A stretch of 64,000 nucleotides of DNA from Exobasidium rhododendri (GCA_026210745.1 CP110631.1:5146001-5210000), one strand, 5' to 3'. Counted from the stretch's first letter, positions 1 to 11,473 are shown. Translations and numbers: made by a program. The notes: generated from the letters alone by a model not told the origin.

Positions 1-38
1 GAAGGTGGAGTAGCAAAACGAAAGTAGGGCGACACAGA

Positions 39-1942
39 TCAGTACAGCGTGCCGTTCATGATGGAGGGACCGGTGATGTTGAAGTCTGTCCCGTTGACAC
101 CGAAGCAGGTCTTGTTGAAGTTTGCAGCGGCGACAGCGTACGTCTGTTGGTAGGTGACAAAGTCGGAGAGCAAGCAGAGACCGTTGGCGGAAGGCGTGCA
201 GCCTTGTCCCTCGTTCAGAGGAACGACGGCGTCATTGAGCACCGTTCGGATGTACTGCGTGGCGTTGCTCGTGCTTGTGGAGTTGCTGCATTCCACGATC
301 TGGTAATGTCAGAAGGGAGGAAGAAGAAGAAGGGAGGTAAGTTTGAGATCTGGGAAGGTTTAGCACCTTGTCTTTACGCACCTCAAAGGCCAATCGAGCG
401 GCAAACGGTGTGATCTGGCTCAATACAAATGTCCGGGTAGAGTTGATCGCTGATGCATTGAGGTAGTCGCCTACGATTTGGGTGTAGTTGAGAGCAGTCA
501 AGACAGAGACGATGACGTCGTCGTGGGTAAAGTCAAAGTAGAAGGGCTGGTCGATGGGGAAGTACGTCGAGGAGCTGTCCAAGGTGGTATTCTGCAAGGT
601 GACGTTGGCGGCGCTGAAAGTGGTGTTTGTCACTCGGTCTAGGAACTCTTGTACCCAGCCGATTCCTTGCGCTCTTCCAGTAGGGCTCATGAAGCCGTAG
701 TCGCCTGTTATAGCGAGGTAGGAAGATGAAAGTCAGTCTGTGCCTCATTGACAGTTCTTCTCTTCACTCACCTTGGAATTGCAGGTCCAAGTCGTACTCG
801 TAGCCCTCCCACTCGGCCTTGGTGAAGAGGGGGCAGAAATTCGAATAGCCGAGAGCGACGGTCTCGTATGCACAGAGGCTCTGCATGCCGTACACGAGTT
901 CCGTGGTGAGGTTGAGACCGGTGACGTACTGTTGCAAACGTGTGGTTGCGTTGGCGAGGTAGATTGGATCCCACACAGGTCGCAAGTAGGTGTCTCCGAT
1001 GGTGATCGTGTCGCTGTTGTTGCAGGTGTCGTAAGGTGCCAAGGTGTTGTTGGAGGAGGTGCTAGTGAGGCCTTCTCCGTTCTCGATGATGACTTCTAAA
1101 TCGACGAGTTCAGATGCATTGAAGCCGAAGAAACCCAAATTGAAGAAACGAGCAGAGTCGAGCATTCGTTGCTCACTGGTGGTGCGGACGACGGGCTTGT
1201 GCGTCTGCGTGGTTGCATTGTAGAGTTTGCCGTAGCGATAGAAGGAGTGCACGCCAGAGTCAAAGAGCTCCTGCGTTCCGACGGGGACTAGTACCTCTGC
1301 TCCCAGTTGGTACTGCCAGGTGTTGAGGAAGCTCAGGATTCCGGTAGCGTTGAAGTCAGAGCTGGAGTTGGTCGTCTTGGAGATGTTGGCAAGGGTAGCG
1401 CCGAAGAAAGGAGCGCCTTCCGTGGTCGAGGAAGTAGGGTAGCGAGCTCCGTGGCGGTGCAGCAGGTGGACTTGGCTAACCGTGCACTGCTCTGGCAGCA
1501 CGGCCGCTCCTTCCTGGTAGTCGGCAAAGAGGGGTGTGGAAAAGTAAGGAGATTCATTGCCTACGCTTTGGAAGATGTTGAAAGTGGTGTCGTCGGTTGC
1601 GTTCCATCTGGTCTCGATGGGACTGTTGCCGAGCGACCCGTTGATTCGATCGTTGAACACGAGGAAAGGGGAAGCGCCGTATTTGATCGTGCCTGCATAC
1701 CCTACGTCAGTGGGGAAGGATCCATCGGAAGAAGCAGTGGATGAGGCGGTAGTCGAAGAAGAAGAAGAGGAAGCAGAGCTGGTACTGGATGCGCTGCTAC
1801 TCGAAGCACTGGTGGTGCTGCTACTGCTTGAAGCGCTGCTGCTACTGGAGGTGTCCTGACGAGGATAGATGGATGCCTGAGCCGATTTCGAGGCAATCAA
1901 GCACAGCAGCACAGTCTGCACTAGCTGAAGAGAAGCAAACAT
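39..1942 (-). CDS. Secreted histidine acid phosphatase (phytase-like)
   Basis: Exons on the minus strand are 1942..772, 704..382 and 299..39 (introns GTGAGT/CAG and GTGCGT/CAG), giving 584 aa. The N-terminus is a hydrophobic signal peptide followed by a KEX-like PR dipeptide and a Ser/Ala-rich low-complexity stretch (about residues 33-70), then the branch-2 histidine phosphatase motif RHGARYP that carries the nucleophile His. The second exon supplies the partner HDD motif near residue 430 (the proton donor Asp in this family). Many N-x-S/T sites fit an extracellular glycoprotein. Known members release phosphate from phosphomonoesters or phytate outside the cell; the exact substrate cannot be read from sequence. 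The ATG lies about 80 nt downstream of a TATA repeat. The spliced frame runs FQ-GDYGF across intron 1, supporting the junction. Family call is firm, phytase versus general acid phosphatase is open. Confidence 0.9.
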
Positions 1943-2674
1943 GGTCGAGTGGGGAAGAGGAGGGTGGGTGGTGGATGACGAAGAGGACGGAAGAAGCTGT
2001 GCATCGAGAAGAAATCCACATATATATATATATAGGCAAAGTGAGACCTGGAATAATCGACTTTAGTACTGTAGCGCAAGATTTGACAGGAAGAAATACT
2101 ATTGTCGCGAGCCGAGAACAGTATAGACAGTGTTTTTAGTGTAAAAGGTGTTCTATATGAATGAGACTTAGAATACGGTGGGAAGGAACGTGTGAACTCA
2201 CCGTCATTCTGGGCTTCGAGGGCGCGGTCTGTGCGAGATTTCTGTACCGCATTATTGCATGAGACGCTCCACAAGCACTCGCCGTTTAGGCTCTGATGCG
2301 CACTGCGTCATTACGTGATGATAACCTTCTTTTTTGAATTGTGGCATTGATGCAGCAAACTTTATCAGACTTTATATCGTGTGGCAGGAGAGAGGACATA
2401 GAGATACATTGTGGCTTCCCGATGATTTTAGCATCGCCACACGCCCCCTCATGAAGAAAACAGAAAGTGGGCTTATGTAACACCCAAAGGAAGTCTATGC
2501 GGATGCTTGCTCTGCTCCATTTTAGAGCAACAAGAATGGCGAGTCCGTAGAAGCCCCGGTAATACGTCGAATCGAATAGTATACATGATGAGAATCGAAA
2601 GGGGAATGCGATCGTTAATACAAGGGAAACGGCTTCTAGGAACGTCGTTGCATATTGTTTCCTTTCACTCAGTT
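1943..2674. other. Intergenic region, no gene seen
   Basis: Apart from the TATA repeat, only short reading frames without recognisable protein sequence are present. It separates the phosphatase start from the 3' end of the decayed P450 gene, so it should contain one promoter and one 3' region. Confidence 0.6.
2020..2034 (-). promoter_or_regulatory. TATA box of the acid phosphatase gene
   Basis: A perfect alternating AT run of 15 bases lies 78-92 nt upstream of the phosphatase ATG on the minus strand, the same spacing as other TATA-ATG pairs in this window. Confidence 0.6.
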
Positions 2675-5288
2675 TCATCCCCACACGTCCTCTAGAAGCC
2701 TGCCTTGCGACCGCAATGTGCCCAAGCAGCTTTCTGCATCACTCGAGATATCGTCTTTCAAAACTGACGGGAAAGAAGAGAAAATTGCGCTCAGCAGGAG
2801 TCAAAATAGCGAGACGCTAAATTGAAAATAGACCCACCTTCACATAAAGCATCATGCGCATTCACGGCCATGGTAGATGCGGCGCCACAAATAAGAATCG
2901 TCGACTTTTCCGAGCCACAGAATTCGGAGCGGACGTAGTCTTTCTCTCCACGGATAGCATCGCCAACATACTTGTAGGGAGAATCTTTGTCTCGAGATCT
3001 CGCCACAATCAGCTAGAGTGACGAAGAAAAGACTCAACAGGAGTTTCCACCGCGACTGCCAACTCCGCCGACACACACTCACATGACTCAATGTACCCTC
3101 TTCCATATACTCTTGCAATTCCTTTTCGCAAAGAAGATCAGAGGAACCTCTGCAACCGTAAATCAGCGTAGTGCGATCTATAGACGATATTTGGTGCTTC
3201 TTGGCCTCTAGGAAGCTTAGGAAGGGCGCCAATCCTGTTCCTGCCGCAATCAAGAGCAATCTGCTATGTGTAGGAGGGCGAAAGTTGGAAGTGGAAACAC
3301 GAGCAGTCAATCTTGTGCCCTTTTCACATCGTGCAAGGAAAGCGGTCATCTGACCAAGACCATCCGGTGGAACGGAAACTAGCAGTCGGACAGGTTCGTC
3401 CGCCGTGAGAGGGGAAGAAGCGACAGAGTACAAGCGTGAACGCATGCTGGGAAGCACAGAAAGCCAGTCGGTAAACGTTAGACCATGATCCGATGTTCGT
3501 AAGATCAGATCATGCACGGTAGACACAGACTCTTCACTTCCTGCTTCGAAGAAAAATGCTACTTTGTTCGCTTGATGAATCAGTCCCTTTGCCTGAAGCT
3601 TACTGGAGAGGATGCTGGCCATTGCCTGTGTCGGTGGGCAGAGTAAATTTACCTTGTGCGTGAAGAAATCAGAAAGGAGGAGCGGCTCTTGAAGTTGAGA
3701 AGAGGCATTGTTCTGCGATAGACCCGTGTCCGATACACTGACGACCGTCGTCGGATCGAGACCAAGAGCCTTCAAGGAGGATGTTACAATGCTCTCGGGG
3801 TTTTGCGGCATCACTTCAATGTGATCACCTGGACAGGCGACCTCCTTGCTTGCGAGATTGATCCACACGGAGAGAGTACTTCGTCCACTTTGATTGACGT
3901 CTTGCAGTTCTTCTAGGCTGCTGATTGTTGCATTGGGATGTAGAGATGCCACCGCGTCTTTGTGCTCGGTAATCTGCACTTCCGCTGCTCTGCCAGGTCC
4001 TCTACCTTCTTGTACATCCCTCACTAGCTCAGCTGTGGCAAGCTTACTGAATCTAGGTGAAAGCTTTGCAATCCAGGTTCTCCAGTCGAGGTCGAGATCA
4101 TCCTCGGCGTCACCTTCTCCTCGGTCTGCGAACCGTGACGGAACCTCCAAGCTCTTCAAGACTAGTATCGATGTACCTTGGATACTTTTGGAAGGAGGCG
4201 CGCCAATCCGAATTACCCAGTCCGAAAACGCAGAATTTCCGATCTTGCCAGAATGCTCTGCTAAGATCTTTATTGGCGAGGAAAGCGGAGAATTCGACTC
4301 CGTTCCTTGAAAGGCTCGCCGTTGTATGTCGAAGTGATGATGATATGATGCGCGTTTCTGTCTTTATCCTCCTTGTCTTGCGCCTGACTGATGACAAGTT
4401 GATCTAATGTGCATATGTCTGCGGTGGGGATTTCTAGGTGACGAAGTAGTGAAACAAGCTCAGAAGCCATGGAACGACCTTCGCCATGATCGCTTGCATA
4501 GAACACCTAATTCTGCCAAGTCAATGCGGTCCTTCGTCGCGGCATTCTTTTCCAACTTCTCACACATCGTCTCGGCTGCTTCGCACATTGCTGCAAAATG
4601 TCGCGCTGTTCCCTGTCGACCGAAAATTGGATCCATGAGTCTGTCATAAAAGCAGGATTTGGGGGGGCTCAAAAGTCAGGTCAAAGCACCAAGATTCTTC
4701 TTAGCAGACGTATACATAATGGGAGAAAGCACGTACTTTCTAGAATGCTTCCAGACAGCTGTGTCGGTGTTTGCGGTAAGTAAAGATTCGCCTAGAAAGG
4801 TCTTGTATTGCCACAAGATGGACATTTGCGGGCTAGATTTGCCTGGTGAAATGTTTCTCATCGTTCAGCACTTCGGCAAATCCGCCATCATTAGACCAGA
4901 GCAGAGCTCGCCCAAGCCGGTCTGCGTTGCCTAGGACAACAGGCCCCTTTTTCAGTAGCAGCGTGTCCAGACAAGTGCGCGTATCATGCAAGAGAAACGA
5001 GAGCTTGCCCACGAGCGGTATCGAGCTCAGTCCTTTCCAAGGTACGGTGTAATATCAAAAAGAGAGGGGGGACTACGTTAGATTTCAAGGAGGCAATGAG
5101 CGCCAGGATGCAGACCTTTCACACTCACTTGGCATTCTTGCTCTTGTCACGACATGCTCTTTTTCTTCTTCGTCGTCTGTTCGCTGCATTTCATCATTCG
5201 AACCTGCTGCGTCTTCGCTTGCGTCAGTCTCAAGCGAGTCAGCCTCACTAGCAGACGTGGTTCCCGTCTGGAGATGTGACAATGCCAT
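2675..5288 (-). pseudogene. Decayed CYP505/CYP102-like P450-reductase fusion lacking the heme core
   Basis: Read on the minus strand, the pieces follow a self-sufficient P450-CPR fusion: an N-terminal heme-domain part (IPLVGKLSF, EVLNDEKHF, GESLLTANTD, LMDPIFG, IDLAEL), a flavodoxin part (FYASDHGEGRS, TSTYNGEPF, CVFGLGNSDW), FADRGEGDAEDD, then an FAD/NADPH part (RLYSVASSP, AAGTGLAPF, ICGAAST) ending DVWG. Plausible introns are 5031 region to 5128, 4743 region to 4634 (GTACGT/ACAG), 3082..3013 and 2837..2764. About 350 residues of the usual heme domain (I helix, ExxR, heme-Cys loop) are missing: IDLAEL at about 4505 runs straight into the flavodoxin start. Frameshifts occur near 4835, 4305 and 4130, where two frames of good homology overlap. 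The C-terminal reductase third is open. Intact relatives hydroxylate fatty acids in mid-chain or near the omega end; this copy could not. Confidence 0.8.
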
Positions 5289-6151
5289 ACTTCCTCTTTT
5301 TTTCCAATAATACCGAAGAGATTGAGGTGCCTTTCGACGTCTTCGCTGTCGCCTGAACCTTTTACTGACGATAGTCAATCGACGATGACGTTCTGTGAAA
5401 GAGCTCTCTGTGCGCGACTGTCTCTACCTACTTATTCCCTCGACTCTAAATCGCCCTGCAGAAGATGGCACTCCAAGGTGGTAGGCACCCTTGTCTAAAT
5501 ATAATCTATTCATCGAGGAACACCAAGAGGCTGCACCACTACATCCCTACCATCAGAGCCGGCCTTTTGCACACGGGACAAATCAACCTACACCGGAACA
5601 AACGATATAATTTGCGCTAGAGGTACATGTCACAGGTTAGTACAAATTCAAAAGCATCATTTGAGATTCTATAGATCGGGCATTTGAAATCTCGCGTCGT
5701 TCAAACCGTTCAGTTTCACTTCTTATCTTAATTCCCGGCGTAAGGCCTTTTTTTTCGTCTTGCAAACTATGCAAAGGCAGCAATAGGAAATGTGTGCCAA
5801 TCAGACAAGCTCTGTGAATGTATTGTGACGCACCGACGGGAATAACTTTGTCTTTGCCGCTGAGCCGTGTGATCAGTAAGATAAGATAATCGCACAGTCG
5901 CTCTGTGCAGTAAATTCGATCCGAATTTACAAGATGTGTGTATCTTAATTCTAATTACAGAACAAGAAATCTCCGCGCGACGGGGCAATTGCGTACATGC
6001 GCTAATAATGAATGAAATTTTAGACTATCCGCTAGGCACCGCTTCTCCAAGCTTTAAGCCCTTCGCCTTTGTTTCAATTCAGAAACGGCTTGATGGCCGA
6101 TCGTAACTTCTTCTCTCCTTCTTCTCCACTCGCTCGAAGTAATCAAAGAAC
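5289..6151. other. Divergent intergenic region, no gene seen
   Basis: About 860 bases between the divergent P450 pseudogene and the MFS gene. It is AT-rich near 5640-6010 with no clear TATA box and no convincing coding sequence. Confidence 0.5.
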
Positions 6152-7911
6152 ATGTCAAGTCAACTCGCTGCTGATAGATCCGTCTCCCTTGAGAGTGCCG
6201 GCAACGTCCAACACAGTATACAGAGGTCGTCCGATGAAGACGGGAGCGGGAGAAGTAGCGACCACGACCACAGGGAAAAAAGCAAGGTCCATATCGTCTC
6301 TTTCGACGATGGCTTCTATCCGCACGAGTATCGTGATCCCTTGACTACGCCAGTGCACCGCTACAATCTCTACAATATACTCATCGCCATCAACTGCTTT
6401 CTCGTATCACTCTTTGCCAGCGCCTACCTCTACGTTGCACCTGCTGTTCAGGCTGAATTCGACACAACCGTGTACCTATGTAAGAGCACTAAATTATGAT
6501 GTGATGGTGTGTATCTCACATTTCTATTCTTCTCCTCCACAGCTCGCTTGCCGTTTGTCTTCTATGTGATGATGTGGGGCATCGGCCCCCTTTTCCTTGC
6601 GCCTCTGGCAGACGTTTATGGAAGGGTGAGTGTTTCCGTAATCTGCAGATGGTCAGGAGGGTATTGATCTGTCCCGATCTTTTTGAACTGCAGAAAATAG
6701 TGGCTCTGTCCAGCACTGGCTTGTGGATCGTGTGGCATGTCGGCGCTGCCCGATCCAACAATCTCGCTAGCTTAACCGTAACAAGAACCTTTGCTGGCCT
6801 CACAGGTACTGCGTCTTTCGTGAACGGCGCTTCCGTGGCCACCGATGTTGCACAGGGCCTTGTCATAGCAAAGGGGATTGCCTTGTACTGCACGTTCGTC
6901 TTCCTCGGGCCTGTGATTGGACGTGAGTGGTGGAGCAATGTAAAAGACCGCAAATTACTGACTTCTCCCTTTCATTATTGGCTCTTCGCAGCTATTCTAG
7001 GAAGTCTGGTTGCCGAGTACGCTCAGCCATTAGTCTCGGACGTGGCAGGATGGCGTTGGGTGTTCTATGCTGCCATTATCGCAGGCTCTCTCAGTTTCGT
7101 TTCCCTACTTGTTTTTCTTCCTGAAACGAATCGAAAAGTTCTCTTGCAGAGGAAAGCAAGACGAATGTCCAAGGAACATCCTCAACTTGATGTTCGTCTG
7201 GACTTTGACGTTCCCTCCCTCGCAAAGAAGATGGAGTACGTCTCGTCTGCGGCTTGTAGGATGGTCTTTGCCGAGCCGATCATCCTCTTTATCAGCCTGT
7301 GGCAAACGACTGTCTTGGGTGTCCTTTATCTTTTTTTCGAAGCGTATCCGATCGTCTACGGGCAAGGGTACGGATTCTCGACTGTCGAGGTGGGAGCCGC
7401 TTTCCTCGGAATAGGGATAGGTATGACGATCGCGTGTGCATACTGCATGACATATGACCTCAAGTTGTATGTCAACATGATCAAACGTCGAAACGGAGAT
7501 CGTCAGCCTGAGTTGCGAACCTACTTTGCCATCGTCTCAGCGACAATCGTTACGCTCAGTCTATTTTGGTTTGGCTTCACGACGTACACGTCTATCCACT
7601 GGATCGTCTCGATTATCGCCACTACTTTCTACGGATTTGGCATGTTGGGTGTCATACTTTGCACGTTTGGTTATACCGTCGACACGTACGGCATCAACGC
7701 CGGACCCGCTTTTGCTGCCGAAAGTTTCTTGCGGAGTATGCTCACGTCCATTTTGCCACTTTTCGGTGACAAGATGTTCAATGACTTGAATCCAAGATTT
7801 GCTGTGCTTGTGCTAGCCTGTATCAGCCTGTTGGAGATCGCTATTCCTGTCCTTGCTCTCCTTTACGGAAGCAGGATGCGCAAGCGATCTGCCTTGGCTG
7901 TCAAAAGCTGA
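6152..7911 (+). CDS. MFS transporter, DHA1-type
   Basis: Exons 6152..6479, 6543..6625, 6694..6922 and 6992..7911 give 519 aa; all introns are short GT-AG and the joined protein reads VYL-SRLPFV, YGR-KIVAL and GPVIG-PILGS. The hydrophobic pattern fits 12 membrane helices with a soluble, charged N-terminus (about 70 aa). The loop between helices 2 and 3 has the MFS motif A form LADVYGRK, and GPVIGPILG is the antiporter-like motif C seen in H+-coupled drug/polyamine exporters. FLPETNR follows helix 6, typical of fungal DHA1 members. It probably sits in the plasma membrane; the substrate cannot be deduced. A second, distinct DHA1 MFS gene lies 0.8 kb downstream on the other strand. Confidence 0.9.
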
Positions 7912-8336
7912 ATTCGCCATGTATCGCACCACACATCGGCGACAGGATCACAAAGCCAGGTTGTGCGGCTCGAAATGGAATTGTTTTCATATGTATTTTT
8001 AGTTTGCACTGTATCCAATACTACCGTTGCCGAAAATGAAACCAAAGACAGAAGAATCGTCAGGAAAGGGTGGTGTTTGGTGATAGAGGTGATGGTCAAC
8101 CAAGGAGGCTGCAGTAATGTGACGCGAGCAAAGATGAAATGACCCGGGCTGAGTCAATGCACCACACATATTGCAGGCAATTGATTGACACACGCATTCA
8201 ACATGTAGAATCAAAGATACTTTATCTAGATACCTTCCTTTTCCCGGCCGTGTGACGTCCAAGATTTAGAAATACGGTGACTCATACATGGACAAGCGTG
8301 AGAGTGTGCGCAACAACGACGTACGGGTCGACGATC
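7912..8336. other. Intergenic region, no gene seen
   Basis: About 425 bases between the MFS stop and the small orphan ORF. Reading frames here are short and have no recognisable features. Confidence 0.5.
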
Positions 8337-8714
8337 ATGGCCGACGAACTTCAAGAGCTGCGTGACTGGACATGGATGGCGTGCGAGGCTCCTTTCAACG
8401 GACTGGTCAAGTGGCCCGCATTTGGAGGAACTTACGAAGAGTTCGTGGAGGCTGTAGAGCTCCTGGAGGGCAAAGACTCCGGTCAGCTCTTGACAGTAGG
8501 CCTACGAGCAAATTGTGATGAGCGGGTATCTTACACCGACTGTTGCACATATGCAGGGCAGATCACAGGCCTACTTCACCTTCTGGGGAGCGCCTCAGAG
8601 CCGGTCAAAGCTGATAAGGATGCGTGGGATACTATCGTGCGAATTGATCTAGAAGGAAGAAAGCAAGGCTTCTACACGCTCGATTATGGGACAAGCTGGT
8701 TGATCATCTTGTGA
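8337..8714 (+). CDS. Small orphan protein (hypothetical)
   Basis: A 125-codon ATG-initiated frame begins MADELQELRDW and ends SWLIIL. It has no signal peptide or membrane helix, is moderately acidic, and carries three cysteines in a short stretch (CDERVSYTDCC). The composition looks protein-like and the stop lies only 29 nt from the convergent stop of the next MFS gene. The open frame extends upstream to a GTG, but 8337 is the first ATG. I do not recognise the family; it may be a real small gene or a chance frame. Confidence 0.4.
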   Translation: MADELQELRDWTWMACEAPFNGLVKWPAFGGTYEEFVEAVELLEGKDSGQLLTVGLRANCDERVSYTDCCTYAGQITGLLHLLGSASEPVKADKDAWDTIVRIDLEGRKQGFYTLDYGTSWLIIL

Positions 8715-8743
8715 GAGAGGATCGGGCACTCTATGAAAGGATA

Positions 8744-10294
8744 TCAAGATACAGTATTCTTGGACCGTGAGCGGAGAGTGGGTCCATATCTATACAGAAC
8801 GAATGGAATGGGTACCATCAGGGCACTGAGGAAGCCCAGGAGAGAAGAAGCCCATTGTGTACCGAGGCGATCGTACATCTGACGAGCAAAGAGTGGAAAA
8901 GCGGCGCCTATCAAGCTTCTGAAGATGGTCGATGCTGCTAGGGCAGAGGATGCATTGGCGGTGTAGGCGTCGACGATGTAATTCATCAGGCCACCAAAGA
9001 TGAGAAAAAACCCAAATCCAAGAAGACTTGTGGACATGAGAGGTGCCCAGTAGGATACACTGGGATAGCTTGTCCAGCCAAACCCTGAGCAGGCGGTCGA
9101 TAAACGATGTGGAAGCATGTCAGTACATGGTGGAGAAAAAGGTGAACCAGAATGCTGCAACTCACAGAAGAAGCCAACGACGATAAACGGACCTCCGATC
9201 ATGGACATGGGCAGTCTCGCTTCCGGCGCGACGACGCCGCTGCTCGATTTGTCGACCTTGTGTGTATAGCGAGGGTAGAGGATGAAGACGTACACTGCTA
9301 CGCCTGCGAAACCACCAACGGTGAAAGGGAGGAACATCAAGCCACCGATGCCTTGACTGAAGTGATGGCATTCTTGGAACACGATCGGTAGCGCTTCAAA
9401 TAGCAGATAGAGAAGCCCGAAGATGTACGATTGGTAGAGGATGATTGCTTGCAGCATCGGCTCTTCCCACACGATACGGAAAGGTTTGGTCAGAACGGTC
9501 TTTGTCAAGGACAGTATACTCTGTTGCTTCAGTTCGGTGCTGGACTTGTAGCGAGGATCGCCCGTCACCTTTCGAAGTCTTTGCGCCTTTTGACGAAGGA
9601 GGACAGGAGCATATGTTTCCGGAATGAACAGGACAACGACAAAGCATGCGCCAGAATACATGGTCAATGTCCAGAATAGCCATCTCCATGATGCGCCTGA
9701 TGTCTGAATGAAGCCGCCTACGATCGGTCCCAACGCTGGGCCAGTAAGAGGAGCCGCTGCGTAGATGCCCATGGCAATACCTCTTGTCCTCGCAGGATAC
9801 AGATCGGATATCAGTCCTCCACTGTTGCTCTGTGAGGCAGAGGCACAAGCGCCTGCGAACAATCGGAAGATGAGTATGGAAGCGGTGTTGCGAGACAAGG
9901 CACATCCGACGTTCCAGCTGGTGTAGAGGAACATGGAGAGTAAGAAGACGAATCTGCGGCCCTTTTGCTCCGAAAGAGGTCCCCACAGTATCGGTCCGAC
10001 GGCATAACCAGCGACGAAGATCGAAATGTTCAGAGTAGCAATCTCTGTGCCGAAACCAAAGTAGTCCATCAGATCGTCACTGATTGCAGAGGGCGCAGAA
10101 GATGAAAAGGTCGCATTGAGGACGACCATAGCAGCAATTACGCTCAGTGTCCCACGTTTGAGGGTAGACCAGTTGCGGGGGTCTTCACGGTCGTCGCTAC
10201 CGTCCCACTGCACGAGAATGACGTCTTTTTCAAGAGTTGATGAAGAGGGAGAGCCCGTCTCACCATCCAAAGGAGGAGTCGGCGTCGTGCTCAT
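8744..10294 (-). CDS. MFS transporter, DHA1-type (Flr1/Tpo-like)
   Basis: Exons 10294..9166 and 9084..8744 give 489 aa. The intron (9165..9085, GTGAGT...CTCAG) is 81 nt and has no in-frame stop, so an unspliced reading is also open; splicing restores GFFWFGWTSY, the usual fungal DHA1 helix sequence, and removes a polar insert. The protein shows about 12 helices, motif A-like PLSEQKGRRF after helix 2, GPALGPIVGG as motif C, and FIPETYAPVLLRQKA after helix 6. This resembles fungal polyamine/drug exporters; the substrate is unknown. It shares a 450-base divergent promoter with the isochorismatase-like gene, suggesting co-regulation. The 5' leader contains a GAA/TTC repeat. Confidence 0.9.
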   Translation of the reverse strand: MSTTPTPPLDGETGSPSSSTLEKDVILVQWDGSDDREDPRNWSTLKRGTLSVIAAMVVLNATFSSSAPSAISDDLMDYFGFGTEIATLNISIFVAGYAVGPILWGPLSEQKGRRFVFLLSMFLYTSWNVGCALSRNTASILIFRLFAGACASASQSNSGGLISDLYPARTRGIAMGIYAAAPLTGPALGPIVGGFIQTSGASWRWLFWTLTMYSGACFVVVLFIPETYAPVLLRQKAQRLRKVTGDPRYKSSTELKQQSILSLTKTVLTKPFRIVWEEPMLQAIILYQSYIFGLLYLLFEALPIVFQECHHFSQGIGGLMFLPFTVGGFAGVAVYVFILYPRYTHKVDKSSSGVVAPEARLPMSMIGGPFIVVGFFCELQHSGSPFSPPCTDMLPHRLSTACSGFGWTSYPSVSYWAPLMSTSLLGFGFFLIFGGLMNYIVDAYTANASSALAASTIFRSLIGAAFPLFARQMYDRLGTQWASSLLGFLSALMVPIPFVLYRYGPTLRSRSKNTVS

Positions 10295-10746
10295 TGTGAG
10301 GAGAAGAAGAAGAAGAAGAAGAAGAAGAGACGAAGTGACACCATTATTCTGGATACATCCCCCTCCCCTGTTTATACTTCACACGGAATCCTCATACATG
10401 TATGTACACGATGAAGAAGCAGGGGAGCACCACTATTCGTCACTCGCGGTTACGCGAATTGACGCGCGGACTTATTTCGGGAACTTCGGAGATTCTTCGG
10501 GCGAAGACCTTGCTTTCTCCGTCGGTCGACAGCTGGAGAAACGGTCCACGGGCTGCACATCATCAATCTACAATGTCGCTAGTGGAGGGCTTCGGCGATA
10601 TTAGGTCGCAAGGAAAGGACGGTACAGAGCCACTCGTTATCGCTATATATACTGAGCGCTGTCACATCAACATTTCCTTCCCCCATCCTTCCCCTTGCCC
10701 TTTTCAACTTTGTGCTGACGCAAACGACGATCTACTAAAAAGAAAA
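10295..10746. promoter_or_regulatory. Divergent promoter between MFS and isochorismatase-like genes
   Basis: This 452-base region separates two divergent starts. A TATATATA box at 10644..10651 lies about 96 nt before the plus-strand ATG, followed by a pyrimidine-rich stretch (10676-10710) typical of fungal initiators. On the minus-gene side a GAA/TTC repeat occupies 10301..10328. Confidence 0.55.
10301..10328. repeat. GAA/TTC microsatellite in 5' leader
   Basis: About nine uninterrupted GAA units directly upstream of the MFS ATG; read on the gene strand it is a TTC tract in the leader. Confidence 0.8.
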
Positions 10747-11445
10747 ATGATGCCTGCTCCAAATGTAGAGAGCAACAAAACGGCCGTCATTGTTCTTGAT
10801 GTTCAGCCTATCATCATTTCCATGATTCCGGGATCACAAGATCGACTCAGCAACATCCTTCGAGTCATCGACGCAGGACAGGCCGCTTCCTGCTTGACCG
10901 TCTACGTGCGTGTCGCGTTCGAGCATCATGAATGGAAGAGCATCGGTCCCAACGTCAAGAACTTTTATGAGATGAAGCAGCAAATGGGAAGCCACGAATC
11001 GGCACCAGATTTCCTTCACGTGAGCAGCGACATGACTGCGCTGCACCCCAAAGTACAGGAAAGAGTAGCAACGGGCGCTTCGCTCCTCATTCGAAAGACT
11101 CGATTTGGGGCCTTTTCCAGTCCGGAGCTCCTCGAAACACTCAAGGCGCACAAGATCGACACTCTTGTAGTGGTGGGCTTCAAGACCTCTGGTGCTGTGC
11201 TCTCCACGGTCCGGTTTGCAGCTGATCACGACTTCAAGGTGGTGGTGGTTCGAGACGCCGTGCTCGATCCGGACGAGGAGGTCGATACGGTGTTGCTGGA
11301 CAAGGTCATTCCGGAGCAGGCCCATGTAGTCGATCTTGCGGACGTTGAGGCTTCTCTGGCCACCTCCGGCAAAGCGGTGAATGGCGAGAGCATGTGGACT
11401 GATGTTGGAAGTGAGAACGGCGCGTGTGAGGCCCGTGTTGTGTAG
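10747..11445 (+). CDS. Isochorismatase-like hydrolase family protein without catalytic Cys
   Basis: A single-exon 232-aa protein starting at a double ATG about 96 nt after a TATA box. It has the alpha/beta cysteine-hydrolase fold signals: AVIVLDVQP (family Asp), RKTRFGAF (family Lys) and VVRDAVLDPDEEV. At the position where active members carry the nucleophilic Cys (G-x2-T-x2-C-V), this protein has GFKTSGAVLSTVR, so the Cys is absent. Many fungal and bacterial homologs share the TSG-V-LSTVR form, so this is a subfamily trait rather than decay; its reaction is uncertain. It is divergent from an MFS gene and convergent, 28 bases apart, with a Zn2Cys6 factor, which hints at a small module for import or export and processing of a small molecule. 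Confidence 0.85.
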   Translation: MMPAPNVESNKTAVIVLDVQPIIISMIPGSQDRLSNILRVIDAGQAASCLTVYVRVAFEHHEWKSIGPNVKNFYEMKQQMGSHESAPDFLHVSSDMTALHPKVQERVATGASLLIRKTRFGAFSSPELLETLKAHKIDTLVVVGFKTSGAVLSTVRFAADHDFKVVVVRDAVLDPDEEVDTVLLDKVIPEQAHVVDLADVEASLATSGKAVNGESMWTDVGSENGACEARVV

Positions 11446-11473
11446 TATTAGTCCTCTTTCCCCTTTAATTCAT

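Noticed and set aside
2852-4159. A stand-alone diflavin reductase gene (Tah18/NDOR1 or P450 reductase)
   Set aside because: Upstream flavodoxin and P450 N-terminal pieces in order, the NGEPF motif and the ADRGEGDAEDD linker fit a CYP505/CYP102 fusion instead, and the frame is broken.
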